A stretch of DNA of 64,000 nucleotides, from the NCBI GenBank assembly GCA_016703665.1, contig JADJBS010000020.1, positions 992,001 through 1,056,000 of the forward strand, read 5' to 3'. This document shows, piece by piece, positions 32,134 through 41,821 of this stretch. The position numbers and the translations under genes were made by a program. Position 1 is the stretch's first letter. Every line of letters begins with the position of its first letter. The notes below the pieces were generated by a model. That model had not been told where the DNA came from. It ran no database searches and worked only from the letters and a program-made list of their open reading frames with translations. This DNA is from Candidatus Defluviibacillus avedoerensis (lineage in GTDB: Bacteria; Pseudomonadota; Gammaproteobacteria; Burkholderiales; Burkholderiaceae_C).

Positions 32134-32780
32134 TCAGCGGCGCTGCAACTGTCTTAATTTGATGAACGCCAGCCCTGCCATCACCGCGTCGTTCACAGCG
32201 TCATGCGCCTCGCGCAGCGGTAAATTCAAATCGGCCATCAACGTCGCAAACCTCAAGTCAATCTGTCGATCTTGTTGGTGCACGGGGAGCTGCTTGAACT
32301 TGTAGTCATAGTACAGGCCCGATACTTCAATCTTGGGCTGAGGCAAGCCCATGCCGAGGATCGGGAACAGCACCCGATTGATCATGGCGACGTCAAATTC
32401 AAGAAAATAACCGACCAGCGGCGACTGCCGATGAAGCGCATGAGCTGGTGCATGGCCTCGTCCTGGCTGACGCCGTTGGCCACATCTTTCGCGCAGGCGG
32501 TGGATACGGACACTCTCGACAGACAACTCTGATCGGGGCGCACCAGCAACTCCAGGCGTTCGCTGGTCATGACGCGGTTGCCCACGATCTTCACAGCCCC
32601 GATCGAGATGATGTCATCCGTCCGGGTGTTCAGCCCTTGCGGTCTCGCAGTCCAGTGACACCATTCCTGATCGGGCGGCGCATCCCACATAAAGCGAAAA
32701 CGTGGGTCGCCAAGGTGGTAGAGCATCCACTCGCGTTTAAGCCGTTCAAGCGCCCGGCCTGGCGACAAGGCTGACAGCAT
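32134..32780 (-). CDS. DnaQ-like 3'-5' exonuclease, frameshifted
   Basis: A DEDD-family exonuclease of about 215 residues, related to the epsilon/PolC-type exonuclease group. Recognisable parts are an N-terminal extension (PGRALERLKREWMLYHLGDP), TRTDDIISIGAVKIVGNRV, SRPLVGYFLEFDVAMINRV (Exo II) and a C-terminal HDAVNDAVMAGLAFIKL (Exo III, HxxxxxD). The Exo I DxE motif is visible only in another frame at about 32640-32655 (LDCET), between two cancelling indels. Further frame changes lie near 32420-32530. The start overlaps the stop of the upstream nucleotidyltransferase as TGATG, so the two are coupled. It converges on actP. Confidence 0.8.
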
Positions 32781-34606
32781 CAGACGGCATCCAGATGAAA
32801 GCGCTGACGCATCAACAGCTTGAAGCGCTTAACCACGTTCAAGGTGTCCTTGAGCAGGTCCCGGTCCAGACTGCTTAGCTTGGCCACCACCAGCGTGCCA
32901 GTGACTGGCTTGTCCATGGCTATTTCTGTCAGCCCTGCCTTGAGTTTGAGCCCCATGAAAAAATGCAGACTGTCAATCAGATCAGCACCCATCTCGGCGG
33001 TCAGCTTGCCAGCAGCTACCAAGGCACTGATACGGGATGATGTGCGGGTTTCTTGAGATGCTGCGCCAGGGCCATGGCACGGATTCCATGTACCAGCGGA
33101 AAAGTGCCCGCTTTTTTTGATATCCAGTTGGTCGTCGGCAGCATCGCCGATCGCGAGCAGACGATTCCACCAGCCACCGCTGCCAGGAAATGCGTCAATG
33201 GCTGACGCAAACCGCGCCAGCATGGCGTCATTGTCGGTTGCCAGTTGGCGCAAACTGTCTTGCACGGTTGCCAGCAACCCGAGATCCCCACACACACCAT
33301 GCGCATCCACAAAAATCGCCAGCGCCATCAGGCTGTCTGGCGTAGGCATCATCAACCATTGACGCACGGTGCGGGCAAAATCGCTCGCAGAACCACGCCA
33401 CTGCGGGTTGCTGATCATGATGTTGCCTGGGCACGGTGGATAACCAAAGTCGCCCAGCGCCTTGGAGAAGTTCTGGCAGATAGCCTCCAGATCGTGGGGC
33501 GCTTCAAATCCGTCGCGCAGGATGAGGCCATTGTCCTGGTCGGTCTTGAGTAATTGCTCCCCCCGCCCCTCACTGCCCATCACGAACAGGCAGCTGTTGG
33601 CTACCAATTCCGCAGGCGCCACCAATTGCCAGGTGCGCTCGAAAAGCTTGGCGTTCAGCTCCTGCACCACACTGGCAATGTGGTGCACTTTGGTACCACT
33701 GCGGTGCAGCAACTCAATCAGCCGGGTAATCTGGTTGGCGACCTTGCCCAGGCTTTCCAGGTCCGTCGCTTCACTGATCTGCAGGTTGATTAGGTAAGAG
33801 TGGTTCGACAAAAAGCTGAACAGGTCCAGGCTTTCAAGCACACCATGAATGACATCGCCCTCCGTCACGACCAGACGGTGAACCTTGTGCCGCAGCATTG
33901 TCGCCAGCGCATCACCCACCAGTTCCGACGGACGCACAGTGATCAAATTGAAGGCAGCCAGCTCGCCCACCGCCAACTGTGCCAGTGGCGTTGGATGAAG
34001 CACCGCCTTTTGCAGGCCGGTGACCGTGAAAATGCCAAGCCTGGCTGGTTGACTGGCCTGGTCACGCACCAACACGCAATTGGTGCGTTGCTCACCCAGC
34101 ACTCGGGCGACCGACAGGATGTCCAATCTAGCCTCCACAAAATGCGCTGGCCGGATGAAAGCCTCGTCCACGCGTGCCATGGTCAGCGACTGCATCTCGT
34201 GCTTGGCCTTTTGCTCGGCAACTGCGCTGAGCTTCTTGGACAAATCAGAAAACAGCAAAGAGCCGAACGTGGCGTTGCTGGCGATCAACTCACTGACAGC
34301 CTGCTTGGCCAGCTGATACGCAATGACCTCTTCTGTCGCGACAAAGCGGCTGCTGACTTTTTCAGCCACCAGACCACGGCCATCAAAGCAATCGTCAGGC
34401 CCGTAGGTGCCCACCACGTCGTTGTCGTCGCGCTGCTGTACATAGCCTTTGATGATGACAAACAGATGGGTGGGCTTAGCACCCATGTCCAGGATGGTGT
34501 CCCCCTCCGGGAAGTAGGCTATGTCCACGCTGTCGCGCACCAATCGCTGCTCTTGAGGACTCAGGCAATCAAACGGTGATGCCGAAAAATTAAATGCGCT
34601 TGGCAT
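32780..34606 (-). CDS. cNMP-binding/CBS/DUF294 putative nucleotidyltransferase
   Basis: The 608-residue protein has an N-terminal cyclic-nucleotide-binding fold (about residues 10-125, PEGDTILDMGAKPTHLFVII), a pair of CBS domains (about 155-285), a pol-beta-type DUF294 nucleotidyltransferase domain and a DUF294 C-terminal substrate-binding domain. The catalytic signature GSEGRGEQ at 344-351 continues to TDQDN, with Asp356 and Asp358 as predicted metal ligands, so it looks active. Related to GlnD-like regulators in architecture. About residues 497-520 are scrambled by a cancelling pair of indels (33045-33115). Coupled by TGATG to the exonuclease gene. Substrate unknown. Confidence 0.85.
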   Translation of the reverse strand: MPSAFNFSASPFDCLSPQEQRLVRDSVDIAYFPEGDTILDMGAKPTHLFVIIKGYVQQRDDNDVVGTYGPDDCFDGRGLVAEKVSSRFVATEEVIAYQLAKQAVSELIASNATFGSLLFSDLSKKLSAVAEQKAKHEMQSLTMARVDEAFIRPAHFVEARLDILSVARVLGEQRTNCVLVRDQASQPARLGIFTVTGLQKAVLHPTPLAQLAVGELAAFNLITVRPSELVGDALATMLRHKVHRLVVTEGDVIHGVLESLDLFSFLSNHSYLINLQISEATDLESLGKVANQITRLIELLHRSGTKVHHIASVVQELNAKLFERTWQLVAPAELVANSCLFVMGSEGRGEQLLKTDQDNGLILRDGFEAPHDLEAICQNFSKALGDFGYPPCPGNIMISNPQWRGSASDFARTVRQWLMMPTPDSLMALAIFVDAHGVCGDLGLLATVQDSLRQLATDNDAMLARFASAIDAFPGSGGWWNRLLAIGDAADDQLDIKKSGHFSAGTWNPCHGPGAASQETRTSSRISALVAAGKLTAEMGADLIDSLHFFMGLKLKAGLTEIAMDKPVTGTLVVAKLSSLDRDLLKDTLNVVKRFKLLMRQRFHLDAV

Positions 34607-35314
34607 GGGCGGTCAGATCCTCCGTATTTGTGAAGCTGACTGTAGACCTGCTGACTGAACAGCCGCTTACCACCGACACTCCAGCGTCGCGCGCCCACAC
34701 CCGTCACCGCTCCTGCATGCCACTGCGGCCCATCAAACCAAGCGTCCCCCTCCAGGTAGGCGCGCAACATGGGCAATGCGTCGAACCCCCAGAACAGCTT
34801 CTCATCCCCTTGAAACACAGGCACGCCAAAGGCGCCAGACTGGATTGCACGGTCAGTGTTCGCCAGCAGCTGCGCCTTGACCAGTGGATCGGCCGTATCA
34901 CGGCCAGGTTTGAGCTTGTCAACCAGGCCTTGCAGCCGCTCAGGTGCTGCCGCCTCGTCCCCGCCTCGCCACACATGACGGAACAGGTTTTCGCAGACAT
35001 ACCGGTTTGCCACGCCGTCCCTACCCGTGGCCACCGCCAGCCGCAACAAAGCCAGGGGTTGAACGGGTGGCTGGTCGGCATGTCCAGCGGAATGCTGTGG
35101 GTATGCGCCAGCCAAAGCACCTGCCGATAGGTCCAATCCCGTTTGGGCGCAATCTCCGCTGGACCCAATTGGCCGTGGTGCTTGAGCATGCCGGCAAAGA
35201 GCACCGGCGTGTAGTCCACCGCATAGCTCAGGCCCATCAGGGCTTCTGGCAGTTTTCAAACGCCAGATAGGCATAGGGGCTGATGAAGTCCAGATAAAAA
35301 GTAATGCGTTTCAT
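34561..35314 (-). CDS. 2-hydroxychromene-2-carboxylate isomerase-type DsbA-fold protein, frameshifted
   Basis: A thioredoxin-fold protein of the NahD/DsbA-kappa GST family, glutathione-dependent isomerases of aromatic breakdown or relatives of unknown substrate. It starts MKRITFYLDFISPYAYLAF, where Ser of the FISPY segment is the usual glutathione-contacting residue, continues LSYAVDYTPVLFAGMLKHHG, PTSHPFNPLALLRLA, and ends with FGVPVFQGDEKLFWGFDALP. Frame changes lie near 35248 and 35065. The last 40 residues run into the next gene by 46 bases and may reflect a further indel. The start overlaps the DUF1289 stop as ATGA. Confidence 0.8.
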
Positions 35315-35547
35315 GGGCAAGTTTGGGTATTTGCACGTTTGACCAACTGAATCCATACCTGCTTCTTCACGGTGTCAGCCATTCGGCTCCAGCCAGCAAT
35401 CTCGTCAATGGTGCGAAAACACCCGAGACACAAGCCACTACCGGGATTCATCACGCAAACCGATACGCAGGGTGATGGGATATTTTCCTCGTTATGGCAC
35501 ACCTGGTCTTGATATGAAGCTATCAATTTTGCAGCATTCATCATCAT
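35311..35547 (-). CDS. DUF1289 small protein
   Basis: This 78-residue protein has the DUF1289 pattern IPSPCVSVCVMNPGSGLCLG followed by CFRTIDEIAGW, with four conserved Cys that probably bind a metal or iron-sulfur centre. Function is unknown. It has start options at 35547 and slightly downstream; the former overlaps the ybaK stop. It forms a tightly overlapping run with ybaK upstream and the isomerase downstream. It reads without frame breaks. Confidence 0.82.
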   Translation of the reverse strand: MMMNAAKLIASYQDQVCHNEENIPSPCVSVCVMNPGSGLCLGCFRTIDEIAGWSRMADTVKKQVWIQLVKRANTQTCP

Positions 35548-36055
35548 GCCAGCACGGTCACATCGGCCACCGGGGCGTCCGTCATCTGCACCAGCTGCGC
35601 TGGTGTAAGTTTGAAAACTGCATGCGGATGTCCTGCGGCCGCCCAAATCTCGTCAAAGCGCTGCAGTTCGCGATCAATCAGGGTCACAGGTGATGTGGCA
35701 TGGGCCAGCGGTGACACGCCGCCAATCGAAAAACCTGTTTTAGCCTTCACAAACTCGGCATTCGCCCGGCCTAGCTTGCCCACCAGGGCTTCGACCTTTT
35801 CTCGTCCACGCGCTTATCGCCCGAGGTCACCACCAGCACGGCCATCTCGTCCGCCTTGCGCCGAAAAATGATGCTCTTGGCGATCTGACCCACACTGATA
35901 CCCAGGGCATCTGCTGCCTGCTGCGCTGTACGTGCTGCGTCGTCCAGCATGCGCGGCAGATGGGGGTGGCCCTTGGCTCGCAACTCAGCCGCAACCCGTT
36001 GAACGCCTTCAGGCAGGGCTTTTAATTCGGCGCCACACATGTCTGATGCGCCCAT
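35544..36055 (-). CDS. ybaK: YbaK/EbsC-family aminoacyl-tRNA deacylase, one frameshift
   Basis: YbaK-family proteins hydrolyse mischarged Cys-tRNA(Pro) or related species. The protein, about 170 residues, starts MGASDMCGAELKALPEGVQR and has AQQAADALGISVGQIAKSII, VLVVTSGDKRVDEKK and, after a frame change near 35795, VGKLGRANAEFVKAKTGFSI with GGVSPLAH, the family's substrate-pocket motif. Its start is two bases inside the downstream side of the mvaB stop, so coupling with mvaB is likely. The exact tRNA specificity is not decidable here. Confidence 0.85.
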
Positions 36056-36056
36056 C

Positions 36057-36962
36057 TCAGCCTGCACGTTTGTTCAGAATCGCGGTCGCGGCCCGAGACC
36101 CAGGTTGACGGCCTAATTGCTCGCTGATGTAGACGCCGGCATCCGCCAGCAGGTCCATGTCGATGCCAGTTTCAATGCCCATGCCGTGCAGCATGTAGAC
36201 CACGTCTTCGGTGGCGACGTTGCCGGTTGCGCCTTTCGCATACGGGCAGCCGCCCAGGCCGGAGATCGAGGTGTCGAACTGCCACACACCCACTGCAATG
36301 CGGCCAATGTATTGGCCAGGGCCTGGCCATAGGTGTCGTGAAAATGGCCCGACATCGTTGACGTCGTAATGGCGCAGCGCAGCCTCCATGGCACGCTGCA
36401 CCTTGAGCGGCGTGCCCACGCCAATGGTGTCCGCCACGCCAACATGCTGCACGCCAATGTCTTTCATCAAACGCGCAACAAGCTCCACACGCTCCGGTGC
36501 AATCTCACCCTCGTAGGGGCACCCGACGGTGCACGAGATAGCACCGCGCACATAAATGCCTTTGTCGCGTGCGGCCTGTGCCACGGGGCGAAAGCGCTCA
36601 ATGCTTTCGGCAATGCTGCAGTTGATGTTCTTCTGACTGAACGCTTCACTCGCCGCACCAAACACCACGATTTCATCTGGGTTCGACTTCACGGCGGCCT
36701 CAAAGCCCTGCATGTTGGGAGTAAGCACCGAGTAACGCACACCGGGCTTGCGCAGAATGCCGGCCATCACCTCGGCGTTGTCTGCCATTTGCGGCACCCA
36801 ATTGGGCGACACATAGCTGGTCACCTCAATTTCCTTGAGACCCGCGGCTTGCAGCTTGTGCACTAACTCAATCTTGACCGCAGCTGGCACGGGCTGCTTT
36901 TCATTTTGCAGACCGTCGCGTGGGCCAACTTCTACCAATTTGACTCGTTTGGGGATGTTCAT
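36057..36962 (-). CDS. mvaB: Hydroxymethylglutaryl-CoA lyase, with a cancelling indel pair
   Basis: HMG-CoA lyase cleaves HMG-CoA into acetoacetate and acetyl-CoA, the final leucine-breakdown step. The 301-residue protein starts MNIPKRVKLVEVGPRDGLQN at ATG 36962 with a GAGA ribosome site. Conserved EVTSYVSPNWVPQMAD, GAISCTVGCPYEG and VADTIGVGTPLK are intact. The metal-ligand segment GHFHDTYGQALANTLAALQ is present only in another frame (about 36290-36352), between two indels that cancel, so as read the protein has a nonsense stretch there. The catalytic Cys loop GLGGCPYAKGATGN is correct. Reading error is the likely cause. Confidence 0.92.
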   Translation of the reverse strand: MNIPKRVKLVEVGPRDGLQNEKQPVPAAVKIELVHKLQAAGLKEIEVTSYVSPNWVPQMADNAEVMAGILRKPGVRYSVLTPNMQGFEAAVKSNPDEIVVFGAASEAFSQKNINCSIAESIERFRPVAQAARDKGIYVRGAISCTVGCPYEGEIAPERVELVARLMKDIGVQHVGVADTIGVGTPLKVQRAMEAALRHYDVNDVGPFSRHLWPGPGQYIGRIAVGVWQFDTSISGLGGCPYAKGATGNVATEDVVYMLHGMGIETGIDMDLLADAGVYISEQLGRQPGSRAATAILNKRAG

Positions 36963-36985
36963 GATCTGTCTCTCGAATTCTCGGC

Positions 36986-37902
36986 TCAATAGCCTCGGCT
37001 GCGGTCTACCACACCGGTAACGGACTCACCACGCTCCATCGCGGCAATTTTGCCTGCGATCTGAGCAATGGTTTCTTCTCGCAGCGTCCGGGCCGATGTG
37101 TGCGGCGTGATATTGATTTTGGGATGCGACCAGAAAGCATGTCCGGCTGGCAGGGCTCGTCGCGAAAGACGTCGAGCGTTGCACCCGCTATGTGACCGCT
37201 TTCCAGCAAAGCCAACAGGTCTTCTTCGACCAAATGCGCACCGCGCGCGACATTGACGACAAATGCACCCGACTTCAGTCGAGACAAGCTGTCGCGGTTC
37301 ATGATGTTGGCTGTCTGTGGCGTCAGCGGCATCAGGCAAATGAGCACGGGTGGCCGCCAGAAAATCGTGGAACTGCGCCTCCCCAGCAAAGCATTGCACC
37401 CCGTCAATCGCTTTGGCGGTTCGACTCAGCCCAGCACCGGGAACTCAAAGGCTGTCAAGGCTTTGGCCACCTGTTCGCCCAACACACCCAGCCCCATGAT
37501 GCCCACGGGGAAGTCCGCACGCAGCTCAGGCTTGCGGAATGTCCACTTCCCTGCACGGGCATCGGCCTCGTAGGCATCGAGTTCACGAAAGTGCCGAATC
37601 ACCGCCTGGCAAACATATTCCGCCATTTGCACCGACATGCCAGCATCGTCCAAGCGCACCACCGGCACGTTGGCAGGCAATCGCAGCTTCAGCAAAGCGT
37701 CCACGCCAGCCCCCATGTTGAAAATGCCTTTGAGCCTGGATTGCGCGTCCACAAACACCTGCGATGGCGCCCAGACCACTGCGTAGTCAGCTGGCGCGTC
37801 ACCGGCCTTCCAGGGCACTATCTCAGCCATCGGCAATATCGCTTGAAAGCCCTTGACCCAGGGGTCGGCGCGACCATCGTTCCAGAAAAAAGCAATTCTC
37901 AT
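36986..37902 (-). CDS. D-2-hydroxyacid dehydrogenase, GhrA-like, frameshifted
   Basis: An NAD(P)H-dependent glyoxylate/hydroxypyruvate reductase-type protein of about 305 residues. It starts MRIAFFWNDGRADPWVKGF; the Rossmann glycine motif is GIMGLGVLGEQVAKAL. Repaired downstream segments are CLMPLTPQTANIMN, SGAFVVNVARGAHLVEEDLL (with the catalytic Arg) and ITPHTSARTLREETIAQIA (His base), ending GESVTGVVDRSRGY. Frame changes lie near 37425, 37350 and 37140. It follows mccA by 9 bases and precedes mvaB by 23, so it is in the leucine operon, although its reaction is not part of that pathway. Confidence 0.85.
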
Positions 37903-37911
37903 GGCCGTTGC

Positions 37912-39916
37912 TCAAGATTGCAGGCGCAACAGTTCAGAGCCTTCCGTTACCTGGTCGCCAGGCGCAAACATCAGTTCAGACACAACACCGTCGGCGGGTG
38001 CGGCAATGGTGTGCTCCATCTTCATGGCCTCCATCACCGCCAGCGCCTGGCCTTTGCTGACCTTGTCACCTGCCTTGACTGCAAACGACACCACCTTGCC
38101 GGGCATGGGTGCGGTCAAGCGCCCGCCTTCGCCCTGGGTGTCACCCGCGTGGGCCAAGGGGTCCAGCAGCTCGGCTTGCGTCGCGCCATGCGCGGCAAAC
38201 ACATGGCACATCTCGCCATTGCGCACCACTTGCACGGTATGGCGCTGGCCGCCAAACTGCACATCGATGCCAGCGGCCACGGGCTTGAATGCCAGCACGC
38301 CTTGCGTGCCCTCCACCGCCAGGCTCAAGGCGCCATCGTGAAGGTAGCTGAGGCTTGCCTTCAGGTCTCGGCCGTGGAAATTGAAGTCAAAGTCCCTTGT
38401 GTGAATGCCATGCGAGCGCCAGCCATCGCGGCGGCTGAAGGGGTCGGCGGTTTCGCTTTGTTTTCAGTCAGCAAGGTCTGCGCGATCACTGCGGCGGACA
38501 TCAGCGGCGCGCCCAGGCGTTCTTGCTTGAACAGCACCGCTTCTTCCCGGGGGATCAGCGCCGTGTCCAGCTTGGCTTGGGTAAAGGCCGGGCTTTCACT
38601 ACATAGCGCAGGAACTGCACATTGGTCGCCAGGCCCACGATGTGGATTTGCGCGAGCGCTTCATCGAGTCGAGCCAAAGCTTCGGCACGCGTGTTGCCGT
38701 GCACGATCAGCTTGGCGATCATGGAGTCGTAGTACGGACTGATGGTGTCACCCTCGCGCACGCCTTCGTCAATACGCACACCGTTGTCCGCGCGGGTAAA
38801 GCGGCTGCACCCAGGCTGCTGGTAGGTGCGAAGTGTGCCCGTGGCAGGCAGGAAATTTTTGTCTGGATTTTCGGCACAGATACGCGCCTCAATCGCATGG
38901 CCCTGTATGCGCAAATCAGCTTGTGCTATCGGCAAAGCTTGGCCCGACGCCACTCGCAATTGCCATTCGACCAGATCATGCCCCGTGATGGCCTCGGTCA
39001 CTGGATGCTCCACTTGCAGACGGGTGTTCATCTCCATGAAGTAGAACTTCATCTGCTCAGGGTGTGCGTAGCCACCCGGTTGCTCTACGATGAATTCAAC
39101 CGTACCTGCTCCCACATAGTTCACAGCACGCGCCGCTTCAACGGCTGCTTGGCCCATGCAGGCACGCAGCTCGGGCGTCATACCAGGTGCAGGGGCTTCT
39201 TCCAGCACTTTCTGGTGTCGACGCTGGACGGAGCAGTCTCGCTCAAACAGGTACACATAGTTGCCCTGGGTGTCACCAAACACTTGAATCTCAATATGGC
39301 GTGGGCGTTGCGTATTTCTCAATCAATACGGCGTCGTCACCAAAGCTGTTGATGGCCTCACGTTTGCACGAAGCCAGCGCGGCGGCAAAGTCTTCGGTCT
39401 TCTCCACAGCGCGCATGCCCTTGCCACCGCCACCCGCACTGGCCTTGATCAGCACGGGGTAACCTATGTGGTCGGCCTCGCGTTGCAGCAGCGCTGGGTC
39501 TTGATCCGATCCGTGGTAGCCCGGCACCAATGGCACACCGGCTTTTTCCATCAACTGTTTGGACTCAGCCTTCCAGACCCATGGCTTGAATGGCCGAGGC
39601 AGGGGGCCGATGAAGACCATGCCCGCCGCAGCGCAGGCCTGCGCGAATTCTTCGTTCTCACTCAGAAAACCATAGCCTGGGTGATTGCCTGTGCGCCAGT
39701 GGCAATCGCCGCGTCAATGATGCGTTCCCAGCGCAGGTAGCTGTCTTTGGGTGAACTGCCGCCAATGTGAACCGCCTCGTCACAAGCTGCCACATGCATC
39801 GCATTGGCGTCGGCATCTGAATACACCGCCACGGACTTGATGGCCAGGCGACGGCAAGTGGCGGCAACTCGGCAAGCGATCTCGCCGCGATTGGCGATGA
39901 GGATTTTGTTAAACAT
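37912..39916 (-). CDS. mccA: Methylcrotonyl-CoA carboxylase biotin-containing alpha subunit, frameshifted
   Basis: This subunit carries biotin carboxylase and biotin carrier domains; with MccB it carboxylates 3-methylcrotonyl-CoA. Start MFNKILIANRGEIACRVAAT is at 39916. The ATP-grasp glycine loop IKASAGGGGKGMRAV, RHIEIQVFGD, FYFMEMNTRLQVEHPVTE and the C-terminal biotin site VMEAMKMEHT (biotinylated Lys) are all present, as is a middle BT-like linker. Frame changes occur near 39655, 39600, 39310, 38590 and 38460. It would be about 668 residues when repaired. Identity as MccA rather than PccA is inferred from mccB, mvaB and ivd nearby. Confidence 0.9.
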
Positions 39917-39931
39917 AGTGATGGCTCCAAT

Positions 39932-40962
39932 TCAATTCTTGTTCGGTACGGGGGTAAGCCCAGGCAATCCAAAAACTTTCAACGCGTTTCGGTAAGCCAC
40001 TTTTTCTGCGGTAGCTGGTGTCAACTTCGCTATCACTGCTTCACGCGTCGCGGCAACCACTTGGTCGTATTGCTCCCATGACACAACGTCGTCAATGGCC
40101 AGCATGAACCTATCGGGAAAGTCTTCAACCAATTGCAACCAATCCTGCTTGATATCGGCCTTGCGCAGAAATCCACCCGACCAGTAAATTAGGCGTCGAG
40201 GGTCTTTCTGGCTCTCTCTCTCACCTTGGGGGCTGCTCCGATAACCTAAGTCACAGTAAACATTGGGATATTTCTGAAAAAAGGGTCGAAGATCATCGGC
40301 CACGGTGATCTTGCCGCAATGTGACAACACGACAACGCCTTGAGGGAACTCTGCCAGAAGCTCACCAAGCTGTGCGACTGAGTCAGGATGCCATTCCATG
40401 TGCATTGGAACTGGAACGTTATGGCGTACAGCCAATGTCATGAGTTCTTTGAAGAACGGTGCGTTTGTTGGCAAACGGCGTCTTCGCATCGGCTCAGACT
40501 GGAATTCTCAGCATTGAGCAACATTTCGACAAAAGACCTTTTATCGTTCTTCAGCAAGTCGTTCATACGTTGAATGGCAGCCACCGCCCAAAGGTTGGAT
40601 GCATCCGTGTAGAAAGGTGGCCCATCGCGACGTTCACCTTGAAAGGTCTCTGGTCCGCCTACCGCTGCGACAAACCGATCTTTCAATTCATGCTTGAGAT
40701 CACTGTCTCGCATCCACGGGTTTTTGCCTGCGCTTCCACTTCCAGCCACGCCAGCCATGCCTTGGGCACCGGCGCTCACCACCCAGCGAATGTTGTGCTT
40801 GTCCATACGCGCCAACAATTCCTCTGGCTTCATGAACGCCATGTAATGAAAGTGCACATCCGCAATGGGCAATTCAGCCACATTTGCGGGCGTCTGCTGC
40901 GCGTGTACAGACGCAGCAAAAGACAACACAGCCAAATTCTTCCAAATGCTTGCGAATTTCAA
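39932..40962 (-). CDS. Exported amidohydrolase-2-like metal-dependent hydrolase, one frameshift
   Basis: This protein of about 340 residues has a signal peptide (MKFASIWKNLAVLSFAASVHA) and a TIM-barrel amidohydrolase domain. Metal ligands are suggested by ADVHFHY (His37, His39), PMHMEWHPDS, VVLSHCGK and a C-terminal acidic residue in LAIDDVVSWEQY. A frame change lies near 40480. The substrate is unknown. It lies between mccB and mccA with two other genes unrelated to leucine breakdown, which suggests insertion into an ancestral liu operon. Start ATG 40962. Confidence 0.75.
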
Positions 40963-41025
40963 AACGCTTCCTTTTTTATCAGTCCGCCATCATCAATGGC
41001 TGAGTCACGCATCACTTTTCACAGA

Positions 41026-41730
41026 TCAGATCCGCTGCCGGGTTCCATAGAAAAAACCAGACACCCGTTGAACAATGGCTTTCAGAAACGTGAACATGCT
41101 GATCAGTAAACCAACCATCAGCACCACCACAATGACCAGAGCAACGCCAAAAACCATGGGATAGTTAGTAGCCAACCACATGGCCCCCATGACCATGCCT
41201 TCTTCTGCGAAGCTGGCAGCCATGTTGCTGAAGGGCTCACGAGAGGTATTGATAGCGGCTCGCGTGGTTGCTTTGGTGGCATAGGATGTCGCTGCCAGGG
41301 TACCCCCCAGCATGGCTGCAACAGCCCCCATGGTGGCGCTGTCTGCACCAAAAACGCCTGCTGCCAATGCGGCACCTGCCGGTATGCGGATGACCGAATG
41401 AACAATGTCCCAAAGCGAGTCAATGCCAGGAATCTTGTCTGCAAAAAACTCGACAAACAACATAAAACCACTGCATGCCAGCATGGCCGGATGCTGCAAC
41501 AAATGCAGACCCACCGGTAAAGGAATGAAGCCCAGGTAACCCGCCGTTCCGGTGATGAAGACCACCAGATAAAGGCGCAGTCCACTCGCCCAGCCTAAGG
41601 CGGCGGACAGTGCGATCAGCCCAGCCGTGTCCATGCCGCCAATGGCCTTACCAGTCGTGGCGGCAACGTCACCACCGCTGGTAGTCAGGCTTTGTAAAAC
41701 GGCGAGCAACTGGTTCAGCAAGTCTTCCAT
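41026..41730 (-). CDS. DUF4126 membrane protein
   Basis: The 234-residue protein fits DUF4126: an N-terminal amphipathic segment, then IALSAALGWASGLRLYLVVF, LEHP-like LLQHPAMLACSGFMLFVEFF with ADKIPGIDSLWD, and glycine/alanine-rich helices (PAGAALAAGVFGADSATMGA) followed by a C-terminal pair of membrane segments. Function is unknown. The start at 41730 has an AGGGA ribosome site; the longer frame to 41763 was rejected. It reads without breaks. It is one of three genes that separate mccB from mccA. Confidence 0.8.
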   Translation of the reverse strand: MEDLLNQLLAVLQSLTTSGGDVAATTGKAIGGMDTAGLIALSAALGWASGLRLYLVVFITGTAGYLGFIPLPVGLHLLQHPAMLACSGFMLFVEFFADKIPGIDSLWDIVHSVIRIPAGAALAAGVFGADSATMGAVAAMLGGTLAATSYATKATTRAAINTSREPFSNMAASFAEEGMVMGAMWLATNYPMVFGVALVIVVVLMVGLLISMFTFLKAIVQRVSGFFYGTRQRI

Positions 41731-41821
41731 GACGATCCCTTCAGTAGCCCGTGCAACGGCCACAGGGGCTCAGCGTTGACACGAAGTGGCGGGAAGGTAC
41801 AGACATGAGGGAAAACCTTGA

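Noticed and set aside
13077..32780. Calling each open piece in the frameshifted region a separate gene
   Set aside because: Adjacent pieces are consecutive parts of single known families, so each set was reported as one broken gene.
37192..38742. 516-residue open frame on the plus strand
   Set aside because: Opposes the dehydrogenase and mccA genes; composition (His, Arg, Gln-rich) is typical of antisense reading.
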